A DNA stretch of 64,000 nt from Teredinibacter purpureus. Its GTDB lineage: Bacteria; Pseudomonadota; Gammaproteobacteria; Pseudomonadales; Cellvibrionaceae. The translations under genes and the position numbers were made by a program. The DNA is taken from assembly GCF_014217335.1 (NCBI RefSeq), contig NZ_CP060092.1, positions 327,501 through 391,500 on the forward strand, read 5' to 3'. Of this stretch, positions 1 through 10,157 are shown in pieces (the first letter of the stretch is position 1; every line of letters starts with the position of its first letter). Below the pieces are notes generated by a model. The model had not been told where the DNA came from. It did not search any database and saw only the letters and a list, made by a program, of their open reading frames with translations.

Positions 1-639
1 GACAACACTCTGGTATGCATCAATATCATGTCGTCACCGGGGTCGGGTAAAACGACGCTGCTCGAAACGACGCTTCAGCACTTAAAAAATAATTTTCGTA
101 TTGCCGTAATTGAAGGTGACCTTGAAACAGACAATGACGCAACGCGCATTCGTGCACAAGGCGTTGAAGCCATTCAAATTACCACGGGCAGCGCCTGCCA
201 TTTAGATGCTCACTATATTGCTGAGGCAATGAGCCAATTAAATCTTGCAGAACTCGACCTACTATTTATTGAAAACGTTGGCAATCTTGTTTGTCCTGCG
301 GCATTCGATCTTGGCCAGCATGCCAATATCGCCCTACTATCCACGACAGAAGGGGATGATAAGCCGCTAAAATATCCTGTGCTCTTTCAGAAGATAGATG
401 GTTTGGTTATTAGCAAAATTGAACTGCTCGATTTTTTCGACGATTTTTCCGAGATCGATGCCATAGAAAATTTTAGAAAACTCGCCAATAACAGTCCCGT
501 CTGGCCGCTTTCTGCAAAAACAGGAAGGGGAATAAGCGATTGGATAGCGTGGTTACTCTGTTTACTGAACGATCGCCCTACACGCCCGATCAAGACCTTC
601 AACCCCGAGCCGTTAAGCTCTGAAGGCGCCACTCAGTGA
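1..639 (+). CDS. hypB: HypB, hydrogenase nickel-incorporation GTPase (5' end outside window)
   Basis: GTPase that delivers nickel to the large subunit of [NiFe]-hydrogenase, working with HypA. The reading frame is open from base 1, so the true start and any His-rich N-terminus lie upstream; the ATG at 28 falls just before the P-loop and is not the start. Visible motifs are the P-loop SSPGSGKTT, the EGDLETDNDA region, the metal-binding GSACHLDAHYI segment with Cys and His, ENVGNLVCP, EGDDKPLKYP and a late SAKTGRGI. The NKxD base-recognition motif appears as SKIELL, a mild departure from the usual NKIDLL. The stop overlaps the hypD start (GTGA), so the two are translationally coupled. Family assignment is firm; only length and start are unknown. 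Confidence 0.95.
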   Translation, partial: DNTLVCINIMSSPGSGKTTLLETTLQHLKNNFRIAVIEGDLETDNDATRIRAQGVEAIQITTGSACHLDAHYIAEAMSQLNLAELDLLFIENVGNLVCPAAFDLGQHANIALLSTTEGDDKPLKYPVLFQKIDGLVISKIELLDFFDDFSEIDAIENFRKLANNSPVWPLSAKTGRGISDWIAWLLCLLNDRPTRPIKTFNPEPLSSEGATQ

Positions 640-1796
640 ACCTAGACTTGTCGCACTATTGGCGCCAACAAATTGAGGCGCTACCCGTACCCGATACGCC
701 ATTTAATTTACTCAACGTTTGCGGCGGGCACGAACGTAGCATTACGCAAGCCGGTTTACGGTCAACACTGCCGCACTGGCTTAATCTTATTCCTGGCCCC
801 GGCTGCCCCGTTTGTGTATGCCCGGAAATTGATATTGCGCTCGCCATTGCCATGGCCCACCAAACCAAGACTATTCTCGCAAGCTTTGGCGATATGCTGC
901 GTGTGCCGATAAACACATTACAAACGAAAAACTTTTTTCCTAAAAAAATACGCTCATTAGCGCTGGCAAAAGCGTCTGGTCTCGATGTTCGCCCTATAGC
1001 ATCCCCCATAGACGCCAAAAATATTGCCCTACAAAACCCCACTAAAACAGTTGTATTTTTTGCAGCGGGCTTCGAAACCACCATGGCCCCTGTTGCCGCT
1101 CTGGTGCAGGAATCACTGCACGGAACGTTGCCCGGCAACCTACAGTTTTTGATCTCCGGCAGGCGCACGTGGCCAGCCGTTCATGCCTTACTAACGGATG
1201 ACCGAAGCACATCGATCGACGGTATGATTGCACCGGGACATGTCGCTACGGTGATGGGCACTCATGAATGGCAAAAAATTTCGCGCGCGCATCAACTGCC
1301 AACCGCCATAGCCGGTTTTGAAAACGAAAGCTTACTGCACGCGTTTTATTGTGTATTGCAACAATCGCACTTAAACCACCCGCAAGTAGACAACTGCTAT
1401 ACACAGGTTGTGAAGCCTGAAGGCAATCGCACCGCACGCGCAATATTATTACGGGCATTCGCGATTAAAACGTCGCAGTGGCGCGGCATAGGTGCAATAC
1501 CTGATTCAGGATTTACCTTACGTTCACACTTCAACGACATTAATGCGCGTGTATATTTTTCAGATGTTCACACACATATCAGTGACGTTTATGCACACGC
1601 CCCCCGGCTAAAAGGCTGTCAATGTGCCGATGTTGTCATGGCCCGCTGCCGACCTAATCAATGCACGCTTTACGCAAAAACATGCACACCGCGCGAACCT
1701 ATTGGCCCCTGCATGGTTTCCGACGAAGGCGCGTGTCGAATATGGTGGGCGAATGGTATGCCGTCGCAAACGGCCGCTTCGACAAGACCGGCTTAA
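636..1796 (+). CDS. hypD: HypD, Fe-(CN)2CO assembly scaffold
   Basis: Scaffold protein on which, together with HypC, the Fe(CN)2CO group of [NiFe]-hydrogenase is assembled; it carries a [4Fe-4S] cluster. It is 386 aa, about the usual length. The sequence shows NVCGGHE near the N-terminus, PGPGCPVCVCP, FAAGFETTMAP in the middle, and a Cys-rich C-terminal region (GCQCADVV, CRPNQCTLYAKTC, GPCMVSDEGACR) typical of the cluster-binding domain. The start is GTG at 636, overlapping the hypB stop by 4 bases. No hypC lies between hypB and hypD or elsewhere in the window, so that partner must be encoded upstream or elsewhere. The hypF start follows 25 bases downstream. Confidence 0.97.
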   Translation: MNLDLSHYWRQQIEALPVPDTPFNLLNVCGGHERSITQAGLRSTLPHWLNLIPGPGCPVCVCPEIDIALAIAMAHQTKTILASFGDMLRVPINTLQTKNFFPKKIRSLALAKASGLDVRPIASPIDAKNIALQNPTKTVVFFAAGFETTMAPVAALVQESLHGTLPGNLQFLISGRRTWPAVHALLTDDRSTSIDGMIAPGHVATVMGTHEWQKISRAHQLPTAIAGFENESLLHAFYCVLQQSHLNHPQVDNCYTQVVKPEGNRTARAILLRAFAIKTSQWRGIGAIPDSGFTLRSHFNDINARVYFSDVHTHISDVYAHAPRLKGCQCADVVMARCRPNQCTLYAKTCTPREPIGPCMVSDEGACRIWWANGMPSQTAASTRPA

Positions 1797-1821
1797 CCAC
1801 CTATTCCTTTAGGAGAAAAGG

Positions 1822-4074
1822 ATGATCTGTAAACACTATATTCTCGATGGCCGTGTTCAAGGTGTGGGGTTTCGCCCCTTCGTGCACAACCTCGCGACCC
1901 AACTTAACTTAGCCGGATGGGTGCAAAACACCAGCGGTAATGTTTCGGTTCGAGTGGAGGGCGACGCACACGTTGTGGCCGATTTTGAACGACGATTAAT
2001 TTCCGATGCTCCCCCACAAGCAAAGCCCTCAATACGCGAAAGATGGGATAAAACCGTTCGCCAACTAAAATCATTTTTAATTATTACCAGCGATTCTCAA
2101 GCAAAAACGGGCAACCACAACGTACAAGTTCCACCCGACCATTATTGTTGCCCTGACTGCCAAAGCGAACTTCTCGACAGCGCCAATTCACGCTATGACT
2201 ATGCGTTTATCAATTGCACTCAATGTGGGCCACGGTACACAATAATTGATTCGCTGCCTTATGATCGTCGTAACACCGCTATGGCCGATTTCCCGCTGTG
2301 CGATAACTGTGCCGCAGAATATCAATCCCCCAGTAACCGACGTTTTCATGCCGAACCCCTCGCCTGCCCACAGTGTGGCCCAACACTCACCTATACCTCA
2401 ACCCGTGAAGGCATTCAGCACGACGCTATCAATAGTGCCTGCGAAGCCATCCAAAAAGGTTTAGTCATTGCAGTTAAAGGCATTGGGGGGTTTCATCTAA
2501 TGTGTGATGCAACACAAACTCAACCGATTGAATGGTTACGAAACCATAAACCTCGCCCGCATAAACCCTTGGCAATTATGCTCTTGCCCGAGCAGCTTGA
2601 TGAATATACCCATGCAACAGACACTCACCGACAACAGTTAACGTCGGATGTGCGCCCTATTGTGCTGTGCCCTAAAAAAAGTGGCGTAGCTTTAGCTGAA
2701 AATATAGCGCCTCAACTTCAAGAGATTGGCATTATTTTTCCGTACAGCCCCTTACATTTTTTATTAATGGCAACACTGCGCAGGCCCTTAGTGGTCACGT
2801 CAGCCAATATCAGTGGCGAACCGGTATTAACAGAAGCCACCGATATTCACAATCGATTACAGCATTTGGTCGACGGTGTGCTTAACCATAACCGCCCTAT
2901 TCGTCGCCCTGCCGACGATACTGTTATGCACGTTGTCGTCAACAAACCGCACGTTATTCGAGTTGGCCGAGGTATCGCGCCCTTAGAGCTTGGCTCACCT
3001 TACCCCCTCGAAAAAAACAATACACTCGTGGCTACCGGCGCACAAAGTAAAAACACTCTCTGCCTTGCCTTCGACCAACGCATAATTGTTTCACCCCACA
3101 TCGCAGATATGGACAGTTTGCGTAGCCATACCGTTTTCGAACAACTCATTCAAGAACTGCCAGCGCTCTATAACCGAAACACCACCCATATTGCGCACGA
3201 CGCTCACCCCGGCTATGCCACCACACGCTGGTCCACTCAGCAATCACAACCCCGCTTCGCCATTTATCACCATCATGCGCACGCCAGTAGTTTGTATGCT
3301 CAAACCAGTGGTCGCAATTTAACCTGTGATCAAAACATTATGGTGTTTACGTGGGACGGCGTTGGCCTCGGTAACGATAGCCATTTATGGGGCGGCGACT
3401 GCCTGCACGGCCACCCCGGAAATTGGCAACGAACACTTTATTTTAAACCGTTTAAATTACCTGGCGGTGATCGCGCTGCGCGCGAACCTTGGCGGATCGC
3501 CGATAGTTTGCGATTGCACTGCGGCATTAAATTTACCTCGGACGACCCGTTACTCCATAAAATGTGGGACCAGAATGTAAACGCACCACTGACTTCGGCT
3601 GTGGGACGTTTATTGGACGGCTGCGCGGCGTTACTGGGTATTTGTTCGCATGCGTCTTACGAGGGACAGGCCCCCATGGAGCTTGCGGCTATAGCGGAGC
3701 AATCCAATACGGACAAACATATCGACCTACCCATTATTGACGGCCAAGTTATTTGGTTTGGGCTTATTAAATGGTTAATTCGAAAGCCTCACGAAACGGC
3801 GTTTGCCGCACGCGTAATACACAATACGCTTGCGCATTCACTCATTCGGCAAGCCGTAGCCACCGCCAATAAAACGGGAATTAAAACTGTAGGTATTAGC
3901 GGCGGCGTTTTTCAAAATCGCTTATTGGTAGAACGACTTACCACGCTATTGCCCCAACACGGCCTAACACTTCATCACCCCCAACAAATTCCGGTGAACG
4001 ACGGCGGTATTAGTATTGGCCAGATTATCGAAGCCAGTGCGCTTATGCACAAGCAGAGTTCACGTCCGTTGTAA
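1822..4074 (+). CDS. hypF: HypF, carbamoyltransferase for hydrogenase maturation
   Basis: Converts carbamoyl phosphate into a thiocarbamate on the HypE C-terminal cysteine, the precursor of the active-site cyanide ligands. It is 750 aa with the full family layout: an acylphosphatase-like domain at the N-terminus (DGRVQGVGFRPFVHNLA), two zinc-finger modules with paired CxxC motifs (CPDCQ, CTQCGPRYT, CDNCA, CPQCGP) around residues 110-195, a YrdC-like domain (about 205-390, with KPLAIML and TSANISGEPV), and a C-terminal Kae1-like domain (HHHAHASS, DGVGLG, GGVFQN). A clear AGGAGAAAAGG ribosome-binding site precedes the ATG. No defect is visible. Confidence 0.97.
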   Translation: MICKHYILDGRVQGVGFRPFVHNLATQLNLAGWVQNTSGNVSVRVEGDAHVVADFERRLISDAPPQAKPSIRERWDKTVRQLKSFLIITSDSQAKTGNHNVQVPPDHYCCPDCQSELLDSANSRYDYAFINCTQCGPRYTIIDSLPYDRRNTAMADFPLCDNCAAEYQSPSNRRFHAEPLACPQCGPTLTYTSTREGIQHDAINSACEAIQKGLVIAVKGIGGFHLMCDATQTQPIEWLRNHKPRPHKPLAIMLLPEQLDEYTHATDTHRQQLTSDVRPIVLCPKKSGVALAENIAPQLQEIGIIFPYSPLHFLLMATLRRPLVVTSANISGEPVLTEATDIHNRLQHLVDGVLNHNRPIRRPADDTVMHVVVNKPHVIRVGRGIAPLELGSPYPLEKNNTLVATGAQSKNTLCLAFDQRIIVSPHIADMDSLRSHTVFEQLIQELPALYNRNTTHIAHDAHPGYATTRWSTQQSQPRFAIYHHHAHASSLYAQTSGRNLTCDQNIMVFTWDGVGLGNDSHLWGGDCLHGHPGNWQRTLYFKPFKLPGGDRAAREPWRIADSLRLHCGIKFTSDDPLLHKMWDQNVNAPLTSAVGRLLDGCAALLGICSHASYEGQAPMELAAIAEQSNTDKHIDLPIIDGQVIWFGLIKWLIRKPHETAFAARVIHNTLAHSLIRQAVATANKTGIKTVGISGGVFQNRLLVERLTTLLPQHGLTLHHPQQIPVNDGGISIGQIIEASALMHKQSSRPL

Positions 4075-4116
4075 TCCGGTTTTTTCACGTCACTCAGGTT
4101 ATTGAGGTTGCACATT

Positions 4117-5124
4117 ATGCCAACAGTTACGCTCGCTCACGGAAACGGTGGCTTACGTATGCGTGAATTAATAGACGACGTTTTTGCCTCTCGTCTTGCC
4201 AACGAGTATCTCAACACCAATAATGATGCCGCCTTTTTAAATTTGGACGGTGAACGTTGGGCCATGACAACCGATGGGTTTACCGTACAGCCGCTTTTTT
4301 TCCCCGGTGGAAATATTGGCAGCCTCGCCGTTCATGGCACCGTGAATGACTTAGCCGTATCGGGCGCTAAACCCTTCTATTTAAGCTTGAACGCCTTCAT
4401 TGAAGAAGGCACAGAATTCAGTCAACTGGAAAAAATTATCGATGCAATGGCCTTAGCCGCTACTGCAGCCAATATTCATATCGTTACCGGTGATACAAAA
4501 GTGGTGCCCAATGGCAACGGAGGCGGGGTATATTTCGCTACAACTGGTATCGGAAAACGAGTAAAGCAATTGATGCTGGACGACACCCGCATACAAGCGG
4601 GCGACGCAATTATTGTGTCTGGCCCAATTGGGAATCATGGCATTGCCGTTATGATGGCGCGAGAAGATTTTGGCTTAAGTACCAATATTCTCAGTGATTC
4701 GGGCAACGTTTGGCCGCTCGTCAATGCCTTATGCTCTCTCGCAACACCCGCGCACATTAAGTTGTTACGTGATCCCACTCGCGGTGGTTTAAATATGGTT
4801 GTCCAAGATTGGAATCGAACCACTCACATAGGTATCGACCTATTCGAGCAAGCGTTGCCCATCGAGCCCGCCGTGCAATCCGTCTGCAATATATTAGGGT
4901 ACGATGCCTTTAATTTAGCCTGCGAGGGACGCATTATTGCGGTGGTCGATGCGCGTACGGCAGACTCAGTATGTTCACGCTGGAAAAACCTACGAGAAGG
5001 CAAGGGTACCGCCATTATCGGTCGTTTTACGTCTCACCATTCACGGGTAGTGATGAACACGAAAATGGGGGGGGCACGTGTATTACTGCCGCTAGAAGAT
5101 GAACCCCTGCCAAGAATTTGCTAG
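4117..5124 (+). CDS. hypE: HypE, carbamoyl dehydratase
   Basis: Dehydrates the thiocarbamate made by HypF into a thiocyanate on its own C-terminal cysteine and passes cyanide to the HypC-HypD complex. PurM-like fold of about 335 aa. Visible are LAHGNGGLRMRELI at the N-terminus, TTDGFTVQPLFFPGGNIG, HGTVNDLAVSGAKP, VTGDTKVV, DPTRGGLN and the diagnostic C-terminal PRIC ending in the acceptor Cys. A longer frame opens with TTG at 4102, but GAGG at 4104-4107 sits 9 bases before the ATG at 4117, which also gives the usual N-terminus. An 8-G run at 5067-5074 lies near the 3' end. It is the last hyp gene here and converges on the next gene. Confidence 0.95.
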   Translation: MPTVTLAHGNGGLRMRELIDDVFASRLANEYLNTNNDAAFLNLDGERWAMTTDGFTVQPLFFPGGNIGSLAVHGTVNDLAVSGAKPFYLSLNAFIEEGTEFSQLEKIIDAMALAATAANIHIVTGDTKVVPNGNGGGVYFATTGIGKRVKQLMLDDTRIQAGDAIIVSGPIGNHGIAVMMAREDFGLSTNILSDSGNVWPLVNALCSLATPAHIKLLRDPTRGGLNMVVQDWNRTTHIGIDLFEQALPIEPAVQSVCNILGYDAFNLACEGRIIAVVDARTADSVCSRWKNLREGKGTAIIGRFTSHHSRVVMNTKMGGARVLLPLEDEPLPRIC

Positions 5125-5156
5125 GCCGTTCTGGTGCTACGCTAGCTCTCGAGTAT

Positions 5157-6974
5157 TTAGAGTATTAGACGCACGCCGGTAAGGTCTCGAATAACACGGG
5201 TACGGTCGTTAACTAATGTCATGAGTTGCTCTTCACTCAAGGGTTTACTGTAGTAAAACCCCTGTACTTGGTCACAGCCACGGTCGATTAACCAACGCGA
5301 TTGTGCTGGCCGCTCAACGCCTTCGGCAATGACTTGTAGCGACATATTATGAGCAAGGTCGATAATAGATTTGGCTATTGCGGAATCTTGTTTGTCTCGA
5401 TCGATATCGTCGATAAAACTGCGGTCGATTTTCAGTTTCTGAATGGGAAAACGCTGCAAATAGGCCAGAGACGAATACCCCGTTCCGAAATCATCAATGG
5501 CTAACGATAGCCCCATGCCGCTAAGTGTGGTCAGCATTTCAATAGTATCAGCGGCATTTTCCATTGCCGACGTTTCTGTAATTTCTAATTCCAAATATTC
5601 TGGCGGCAAGCCAGTACGCGATAATATTTGCGCGACGGTATCGGCGAAATCGCCCTGCCGTAATTGCCGCGTGGATAGATTAACTGCAATTTTTCCTAAA
5701 TGAATATCATTGAGCAGCCAGCTTTGAAAACGCACACACGCGCGCTCTAGCACCCACGCGCCAAGTGGTTCTATTAACCCTGTTTCTTCTGCCAACGGAA
5801 TAAAATGAATGGGTGAAACCAAGCCTCGATCTTTATGCTGCCAGCGCACCAAAGCTTCTAGGCCAATTATTCTACCGGTGTTTAAATCGATTTGAGGTTG
5901 ATAATACAAACACAACTCATCTTGTTCCAACGCTCGCCGTAAATCGTTTTCTAACAGTAAATAATTGACGGCGGTATCTGACATTGCGCTTAAGTAAAAT
6001 TGGTAACGATTTTTACCCGCAGCCTTTGCGCGATACATGGCCGTGTCGGCGTGTTTAAGTAATTGATCAATGGAATCGCCATCTTTAGGGAAAATACTAA
6101 TACCCATGCTCGCGGTGGATGCAATTTCATGGTTCTGTATGGTAATGGGCTGCGCTAAACAATCCAGTAATTTTGACGCAATTTTTTCAATCACCTCAAT
6201 GCCATTCACATTCTCTAATACAACCACAAACTCATCACCGCCTAACCGTGCAACGGTATCAGTATCGCGTAGTTCCTCAACAAGGTGTCGTGCAACATGT
6301 TTCAAGCACGCATCACCCGCATCGTGACCGAGGCTGTCGTTAATATTTTTAAAGCGATCTAAATCAAGTAATATAATCGCTAAGCTACTGTCATTGCGTT
6401 TCGCGCGAGACAAACTTTTGTGCATTCGATCATAAAATAACGACCGATTGGCTAAACCGGTGAGAGGGTCGTGAAAGGTGACATAGTTTATATGGGCACT
6501 CTGATCGCGCACAGAGGGGTCTTCTGTGCGGTGCTCGGTGATATCCACACCAATCGTGTAGGTCAACGCTATTGCAGAATGGCTTTCATGGCTATCAGCG
6601 CTTTGGCTTTCAACGATAAAACGCCGCATTTGATATTGATGGAGGGAGCCATCTTTGTGTTTTACACTAAGCTCCCAAACTTGCTCGTTTTCTAGGTCTA
6701 CAGGCTGTTGTTTAAGGCCGTAAACACGATCCCAAATGAGCGCGGGATACAGATCGGCCTCTTGCTCAATATTCACAAGGTGATCGGCTACACCGGCAAG
6801 AAAGGTATGCTGACGGCTAGCAAACAGTACCCGGCCGTCATCTGCCACGAGAGACACTAACGCTGGAATTCTCTCCAGTAGAATTCCCAAATATAAGTGG
6901 GCATCTTTGTGGTTGTTGATCCAGCTAAAAAGTGAGTCTTGTAGGCCGAGCCCTTTGTTGTCGTTGTCCGCCAT
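5157..6974 (-). CDS. PAS-GGDEF-EAL cyclic-di-GMP signalling protein
   Basis: 605 aa cytoplasmic protein without an obvious membrane segment. The N-terminal ~150 residues look PAS-like (VADDGRVLFASRQ; a segment linking to HRTEDPS). The GGDEF domain has an intact RLGGDEF motif at about residue 245 and an I-site RxxD (RDTD) five residues before it, so diguanylate cyclase activity with product inhibition is possible. The EAL domain has EALVRW (about 373), VNLSTRQL, LEITET, IDDFGTGYSS, KIDRSF and IAEGVER, which are the metal- and substrate-binding residues of active phosphodiesterases. Either or both activities could work. It stands alone, convergent with hypE and upstream of rimO on the same strand. 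The sensed signal is unknown. Confidence 0.93.
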   Translation of the reverse strand: MADNDNKGLGLQDSLFSWINNHKDAHLYLGILLERIPALVSLVADDGRVLFASRQHTFLAGVADHLVNIEQEADLYPALIWDRVYGLKQQPVDLENEQVWELSVKHKDGSLHQYQMRRFIVESQSADSHESHSAIALTYTIGVDITEHRTEDPSVRDQSAHINYVTFHDPLTGLANRSLFYDRMHKSLSRAKRNDSSLAIILLDLDRFKNINDSLGHDAGDACLKHVARHLVEELRDTDTVARLGGDEFVVVLENVNGIEVIEKIASKLLDCLAQPITIQNHEIASTASMGISIFPKDGDSIDQLLKHADTAMYRAKAAGKNRYQFYLSAMSDTAVNYLLLENDLRRALEQDELCLYYQPQIDLNTGRIIGLEALVRWQHKDRGLVSPIHFIPLAEETGLIEPLGAWVLERACVRFQSWLLNDIHLGKIAVNLSTRQLRQGDFADTVAQILSRTGLPPEYLELEITETSAMENAADTIEMLTTLSGMGLSLAIDDFGTGYSSLAYLQRFPIQKLKIDRSFIDDIDRDKQDSAIAKSIIDLAHNMSLQVIAEGVERPAQSRWLIDRGCDQVQGFYYSKPLSEEQLMTLVNDRTRVIRDLTGVRLIL

Positions 6975-7056
6975 AATTTACTGCTTAATATGCTCTATCG
7001 CATTTGCCGTCGCATTGATAAGCATAGACTACGATACCCTCATTTAGAGCAATACA

Positions 7057-8382
7057 TTAGCCCAACAATTCTGCCCACAGATCATACTCATCGGCCGCCA
7101 CAATTTTAACCATCACTTTTTCCCCTGGCGCTAAGTGGGCGGCGTCTTCTACAATAATAACGCCATCGATTTCGGGCGCCTCGGCGTAACTGCGGCCAAC
7201 CGCATTATCACCTTCCGTACTGTCGATAAGCACCTCTACTTCAGTGCCTATACGGGCTTGAAGGCGAGCGGCCGAGATAGTTTGCTGGGTTTGCATAAAA
7301 CGCTCCCAGCGGTCTTGCTTTACATCGTCGGGTACTGGGTTATCGAGTTCGTTCGCCGGCGCACCTTCAACAGGAGAATACTGAAAGCAGCCCACTCTAT
7401 CGAGCTGCGCTTCTTGTAGCCAATCTAACAACATTTGAAAATCGTCTTCTGTTTCACCAGGAAACCCGACAATAAACGTGGAGCGTATGACCAGTTCGGG
7501 GCACATTTCACGCCACTTCCGAATTCGATCAAGGGTTTTTTCTTGGTGTGCTGGCCGTTTCATTGCTTTCAAAATACGCGGGCTGGCGTGCTGAAACGGG
7601 ATGTCCAAATACGGCAATATTTTCCCTTCGGCCATCAACGGAATAACATTATCCACATGAGGGTAAGGGTAAACATAATGTAGACGTGCCCATACACCCA
7701 ATTCACTTAGGGCGGCACACAGGCCTAACATCTGCGTTTTTACTGGGCGCCCCTGCCAAAACCCGGTACGGTATTTTACATCTACCCCGTAAGCGCTGGT
7801 GTCTTGCGAAATAACCAAGAGCTCTTGCGTGCCCGCCGCTACCAAACGCTCGGCTTCGTCCAATACTTCGCCCACGGGGCGGCTCACAAGATCACCACGC
7901 ATCGCAGGAATAATGCAAAAGCTACAACGATGATTACAGCCTTCAGAAATTTTTAAATATGCATAGTGACGCGGGGTTAATTTCACCCCCTGCGGAGGCA
8001 CGAGATCAACGAGCGGGTTGTGTGGTTTTTCTTGCGGCACAAATTCATGTACAGCGCCCATCACCTCTTCGTAAGCCGCTGGGCCAGTAACACTGAGCAC
8101 ATTGGGGTAGGCCTCTTTAATCATTTGGGCATCGTTACCCTTACCCATACAGCCTGTCACTATGACTTTGCCGTTTTCATTAATTGCTTCGCCAATGGCG
8201 TCGAGCGATTCCTGTTTCGCCGAATCAATAAACCCACAAGTATTCACCACCACGAGATCTGCATCTTGATAGGTAGGCACGACGTTGTAACCGTCTATTT
8301 TCAATTGGGTAAGGATACGTTCGGAATCTACCAATGCCTTTGGGCAACCTAAGCTAACAAAGCCTACTTTTTTTTGACTCAT
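7057..8382 (-). CDS. rimO: RimO, ribosomal protein S12 methylthiotransferase
   Basis: Radical-SAM enzyme that adds a methylthio group to the conserved aspartate of ribosomal protein S12. 441 aa. The N-terminal MTTase domain opens [16 protein letters not shown], with further Cys residues in VVNTCGFID and VTGCMGKG that bind the auxiliary cluster. The radical-SAM CxxxCxxC is CNHRCSFC at about residues 147-154, and a TRAM domain ends the protein. [12 protein letters not shown] is the RimO form rather than that of the tRNA enzyme MiaB. A longer frame begins at 8427, but the ATG at 8382 with upstream GAGATCACT matches family N-termini. It is monocistronic or follows the GNAT gene, 110 bases away. 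Confidence 0.96.
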   Translation of the reverse strand: MSQKKVGFVSLGCPKALVDSERILTQLKIDGYNVVPTYQDADLVVVNTCGFIDSAKQESLDAIGEAINENGKVIVTGCMGKGNDAQMIKEAYPNVLSVTGPAAYEEVMGAVHEFVPQEKPHNPLVDLVPPQGVKLTPRHYAYLKISEGCNHRCSFCIIPAMRGDLVSRPVGEVLDEAERLVAAGTQELLVISQDTSAYGVDVKYRTGFWQGRPVKTQMLGLCAALSELGVWARLHYVYPYPHVDNVIPLMAEGKILPYLDIPFQHASPRILKAMKRPAHQEKTLDRIRKWREMCPELVIRSTFIVGFPGETEDDFQMLLDWLQEAQLDRVGCFQYSPVEGAPANELDNPVPDDVKQDRWERFMQTQQTISAARLQARIGTEVEVLIDSTEGDNAVGRSYAEAPEIDGVIIVEDAAHLAPGEKVMVKIVAADEYDLWAELLG

Positions 8383-8492
8383 AGTGATCTCAATAAATAA
8401 ATACAATGACGGCGCGGTCTTATCCAATCTAGCCGAGAACGGTTGCGATTAATGCGTTGCATAAATCAACACAACCTGTGCGTGCAGACAGG

Positions 8493-9059
8493 TTAAGGCC
8501 TGACAGGAACCCGTGCGGGCAATCGTTCACCCACTCGTTTATGGAGTACAGAAACACGATTACCCTGAACTAAACCTTCGTGGCTAAACGCCCAGTCACG
8601 CTTAAGGTAATAGGCTTCTTTATCCCGCGTGTATAACTTTAAATTCTCTATAGCATTTTGAGCTGCGTACTGGTGAATGGCCTCTAATAGCTGCTCTCCA
8701 ATACCATTATTGCGAAATGCTTCAACTACATATAAGTTGGTTATCCACTCAGACGCTTGTCGTTGTTTCGAAAACTGGTAATACACAATACTAACGGAGC
8801 CTATCACTTGTTTTTGGGTAGGCGCGTTAGTTTCAGCCAGAGCAATAAACGTACTCGGCACCGCAGGCGCATTAAAATGCGTACGCAAATTATGCTCTCG
8901 CTCGCGCAAATCTGCTGTTTTATCGAGTTCGATTAACAACGCATGCTTGCCTGCCATGCGATAACCCTGCAACCATTCACCGTGATGCCAAGCTGCTACT
9001 TCTGAAACATGTTCGGGGTAATCGCGTAGATTCGCGATTTCAAATACAGTAACTGCCAC
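8493..9059 (-). CDS. GNAT-family N-acetyltransferase
   Basis: 188 aa protein with the acetyl-CoA-binding pattern of GNAT enzymes: VVEAFRNNGIGEQLLEAIHQYA near residues 115-135 (the R/Q-x-x-G-x-G/A loop is RNNGIG), preceded by IGSVSIVYYQ and followed by LKLYTRDKEAYYLKRDW. The substrate cannot be told from sequence; small molecules, peptides or a protein N-terminus are all possible. The start is GTG at 9059, 2 bases past the lipA stop, so it looks like the last gene of the dacA-ybeD-lipB-lipA transcript. Its C-terminus ends in Arg- and Pro-rich residues of no obvious function. Confidence 0.85.
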   Translation of the reverse strand: MAVTVFEIANLRDYPEHVSEVAAWHHGEWLQGYRMAGKHALLIELDKTADLREREHNLRTHFNAPAVPSTFIALAETNAPTQKQVIGSVSIVYYQFSKQRQASEWITNLYVVEAFRNNGIGEQLLEAIHQYAAQNAIENLKLYTRDKEAYYLKRDWAFSHEGLVQGNRVSVLHKRVGERLPARVPVRP

Positions 9060-9061
9060 AA

Positions 9062-10120
9062 TTATTTAACCACTTCACCCTGCGCTTGTTTATCGGCATG
9101 GTAAGACGAACGCACCAATGGCCCGCAAGCGGCTCGAACAAAACCTAACTCTTTTGCTACGGCCGTGTACTCATCAAATTCCGCGGGTTCAACATAGCGT
9201 GATACCGGTAAATGATCTCGCGAGGGCTGAAGGTATTGTCCGATGGTGAGCATATCGATATCGTGGTCGCGCATATCTTTAAGCACATCAATAATTTCTT
9301 CTTTGGTTTCACCCAAACCCACCATTAAACCGGATTTAGTTAAGACATTCGGTTGTCGGGCTTTGTATTTTTGCAGCAGTTCGAGCGACCATTTATAGTT
9401 TGCCCCAGGGCGAGACTGGCGATACAAACGAGGGACGGTTTCGAGGTTATGGTTAAAGACATCTGGCGGGGTTTGCTCGAGAATATCCAGCGCGATGTCC
9501 ATACGACCACGAAAATCGGGTGTAAGGATTTCGACCTGTAAATTCGGCGACAGTAGACGCGACTCGCGAATACAATCCGCAAAGTGCTGTGCGCCACCGT
9601 CACGCAAATCATCACGGTCAACCGAGGTAATAACCACGTATTTCAACCGCATGTCGGCAATGGCTTCGGCCAATTTTTTAGGTTCACCTGTATCGAGTGC
9701 ATTCGGTTTGCCGTGGCCAACATCGCAAAAGGGGCAACGACGCGTACAAATATCACCCATAATCATAAAGGTGGCCGTACCACCACTGAAACATTCACCC
9801 AAATTCGGGCAGTTAGCCTCTTCACACACCGTTGATAGCGAGTTTTTACGGAGTAATTTTTTAATGCGATCCACTTCTGGAGACGTGCTGACCTTAATGC
9901 GTATCCAATCTGGTTTGCGCAGCATGCTATCACTGGCTATCACTTTTACGGGAATACGCTCGACCTTATCGGCATCCCGTAATTTTTCGCCTTGCTGAAG
10001 GCGGCGAGTACGTTTTACCGGCTCGAGTGTATTACTGGCCGTTTCTTCTGTGGCTGCGTAAGCCAAATCAACGCCACTTTGGGCGGCAGTGTTCGGATTA
10101 ATGTCAGTGGTATCGCTCAT
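9062..10120 (-). CDS. lipA: LipA, lipoyl synthase
   Basis: Radical-SAM enzyme that inserts two sulfurs into octanoyl groups on lipoate-dependent proteins, the step after LipB. 352 aa. The auxiliary-cluster cysteines are in [12 protein letters not shown] (about 98-109), and the radical-SAM cluster is CTRRCPFC (about 124-131). Also present are [16 protein letters not shown], a domain ending near [11 protein letters not shown], and the conserved C-terminal RSSY serine. The ATG at 10120 has an AAAGAGATGAAAGA leader; the longer frame from 10186 runs back into lipB and is unlikely. A ~60-residue N-terminal extension precedes the core. It sits directly downstream of lipB, as is usual. Confidence 0.97.
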   Translation of the reverse strand: MSDTTDINPNTAAQSGVDLAYAATEETASNTLEPVKRTRRLQQGEKLRDADKVERIPVKVIASDSMLRKPDWIRIKVSTSPEVDRIKKLLRKNSLSTVCEEANCPNLGECFSGGTATFMIMGDICTRRCPFCDVGHGKPNALDTGEPKKLAEAIADMRLKYVVITSVDRDDLRDGGAQHFADCIRESRLLSPNLQVEILTPDFRGRMDIALDILEQTPPDVFNHNLETVPRLYRQSRPGANYKWSLELLQKYKARQPNVLTKSGLMVGLGETKEEIIDVLKDMRDHDIDMLTIGQYLQPSRDHLPVSRYVEPAEFDEYTAVAKELGFVRAACGPLVRSSYHADKQAQGEVVK

Positions 10121-10157
10121 TCTTTCATCTCTTTGCCTGCCCTTTTGGAGCCAGACT

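Noticed and set aside
656..1168. 170-codon frame opposite hypD
   Set aside because: Shadow of a firmly identified gene.
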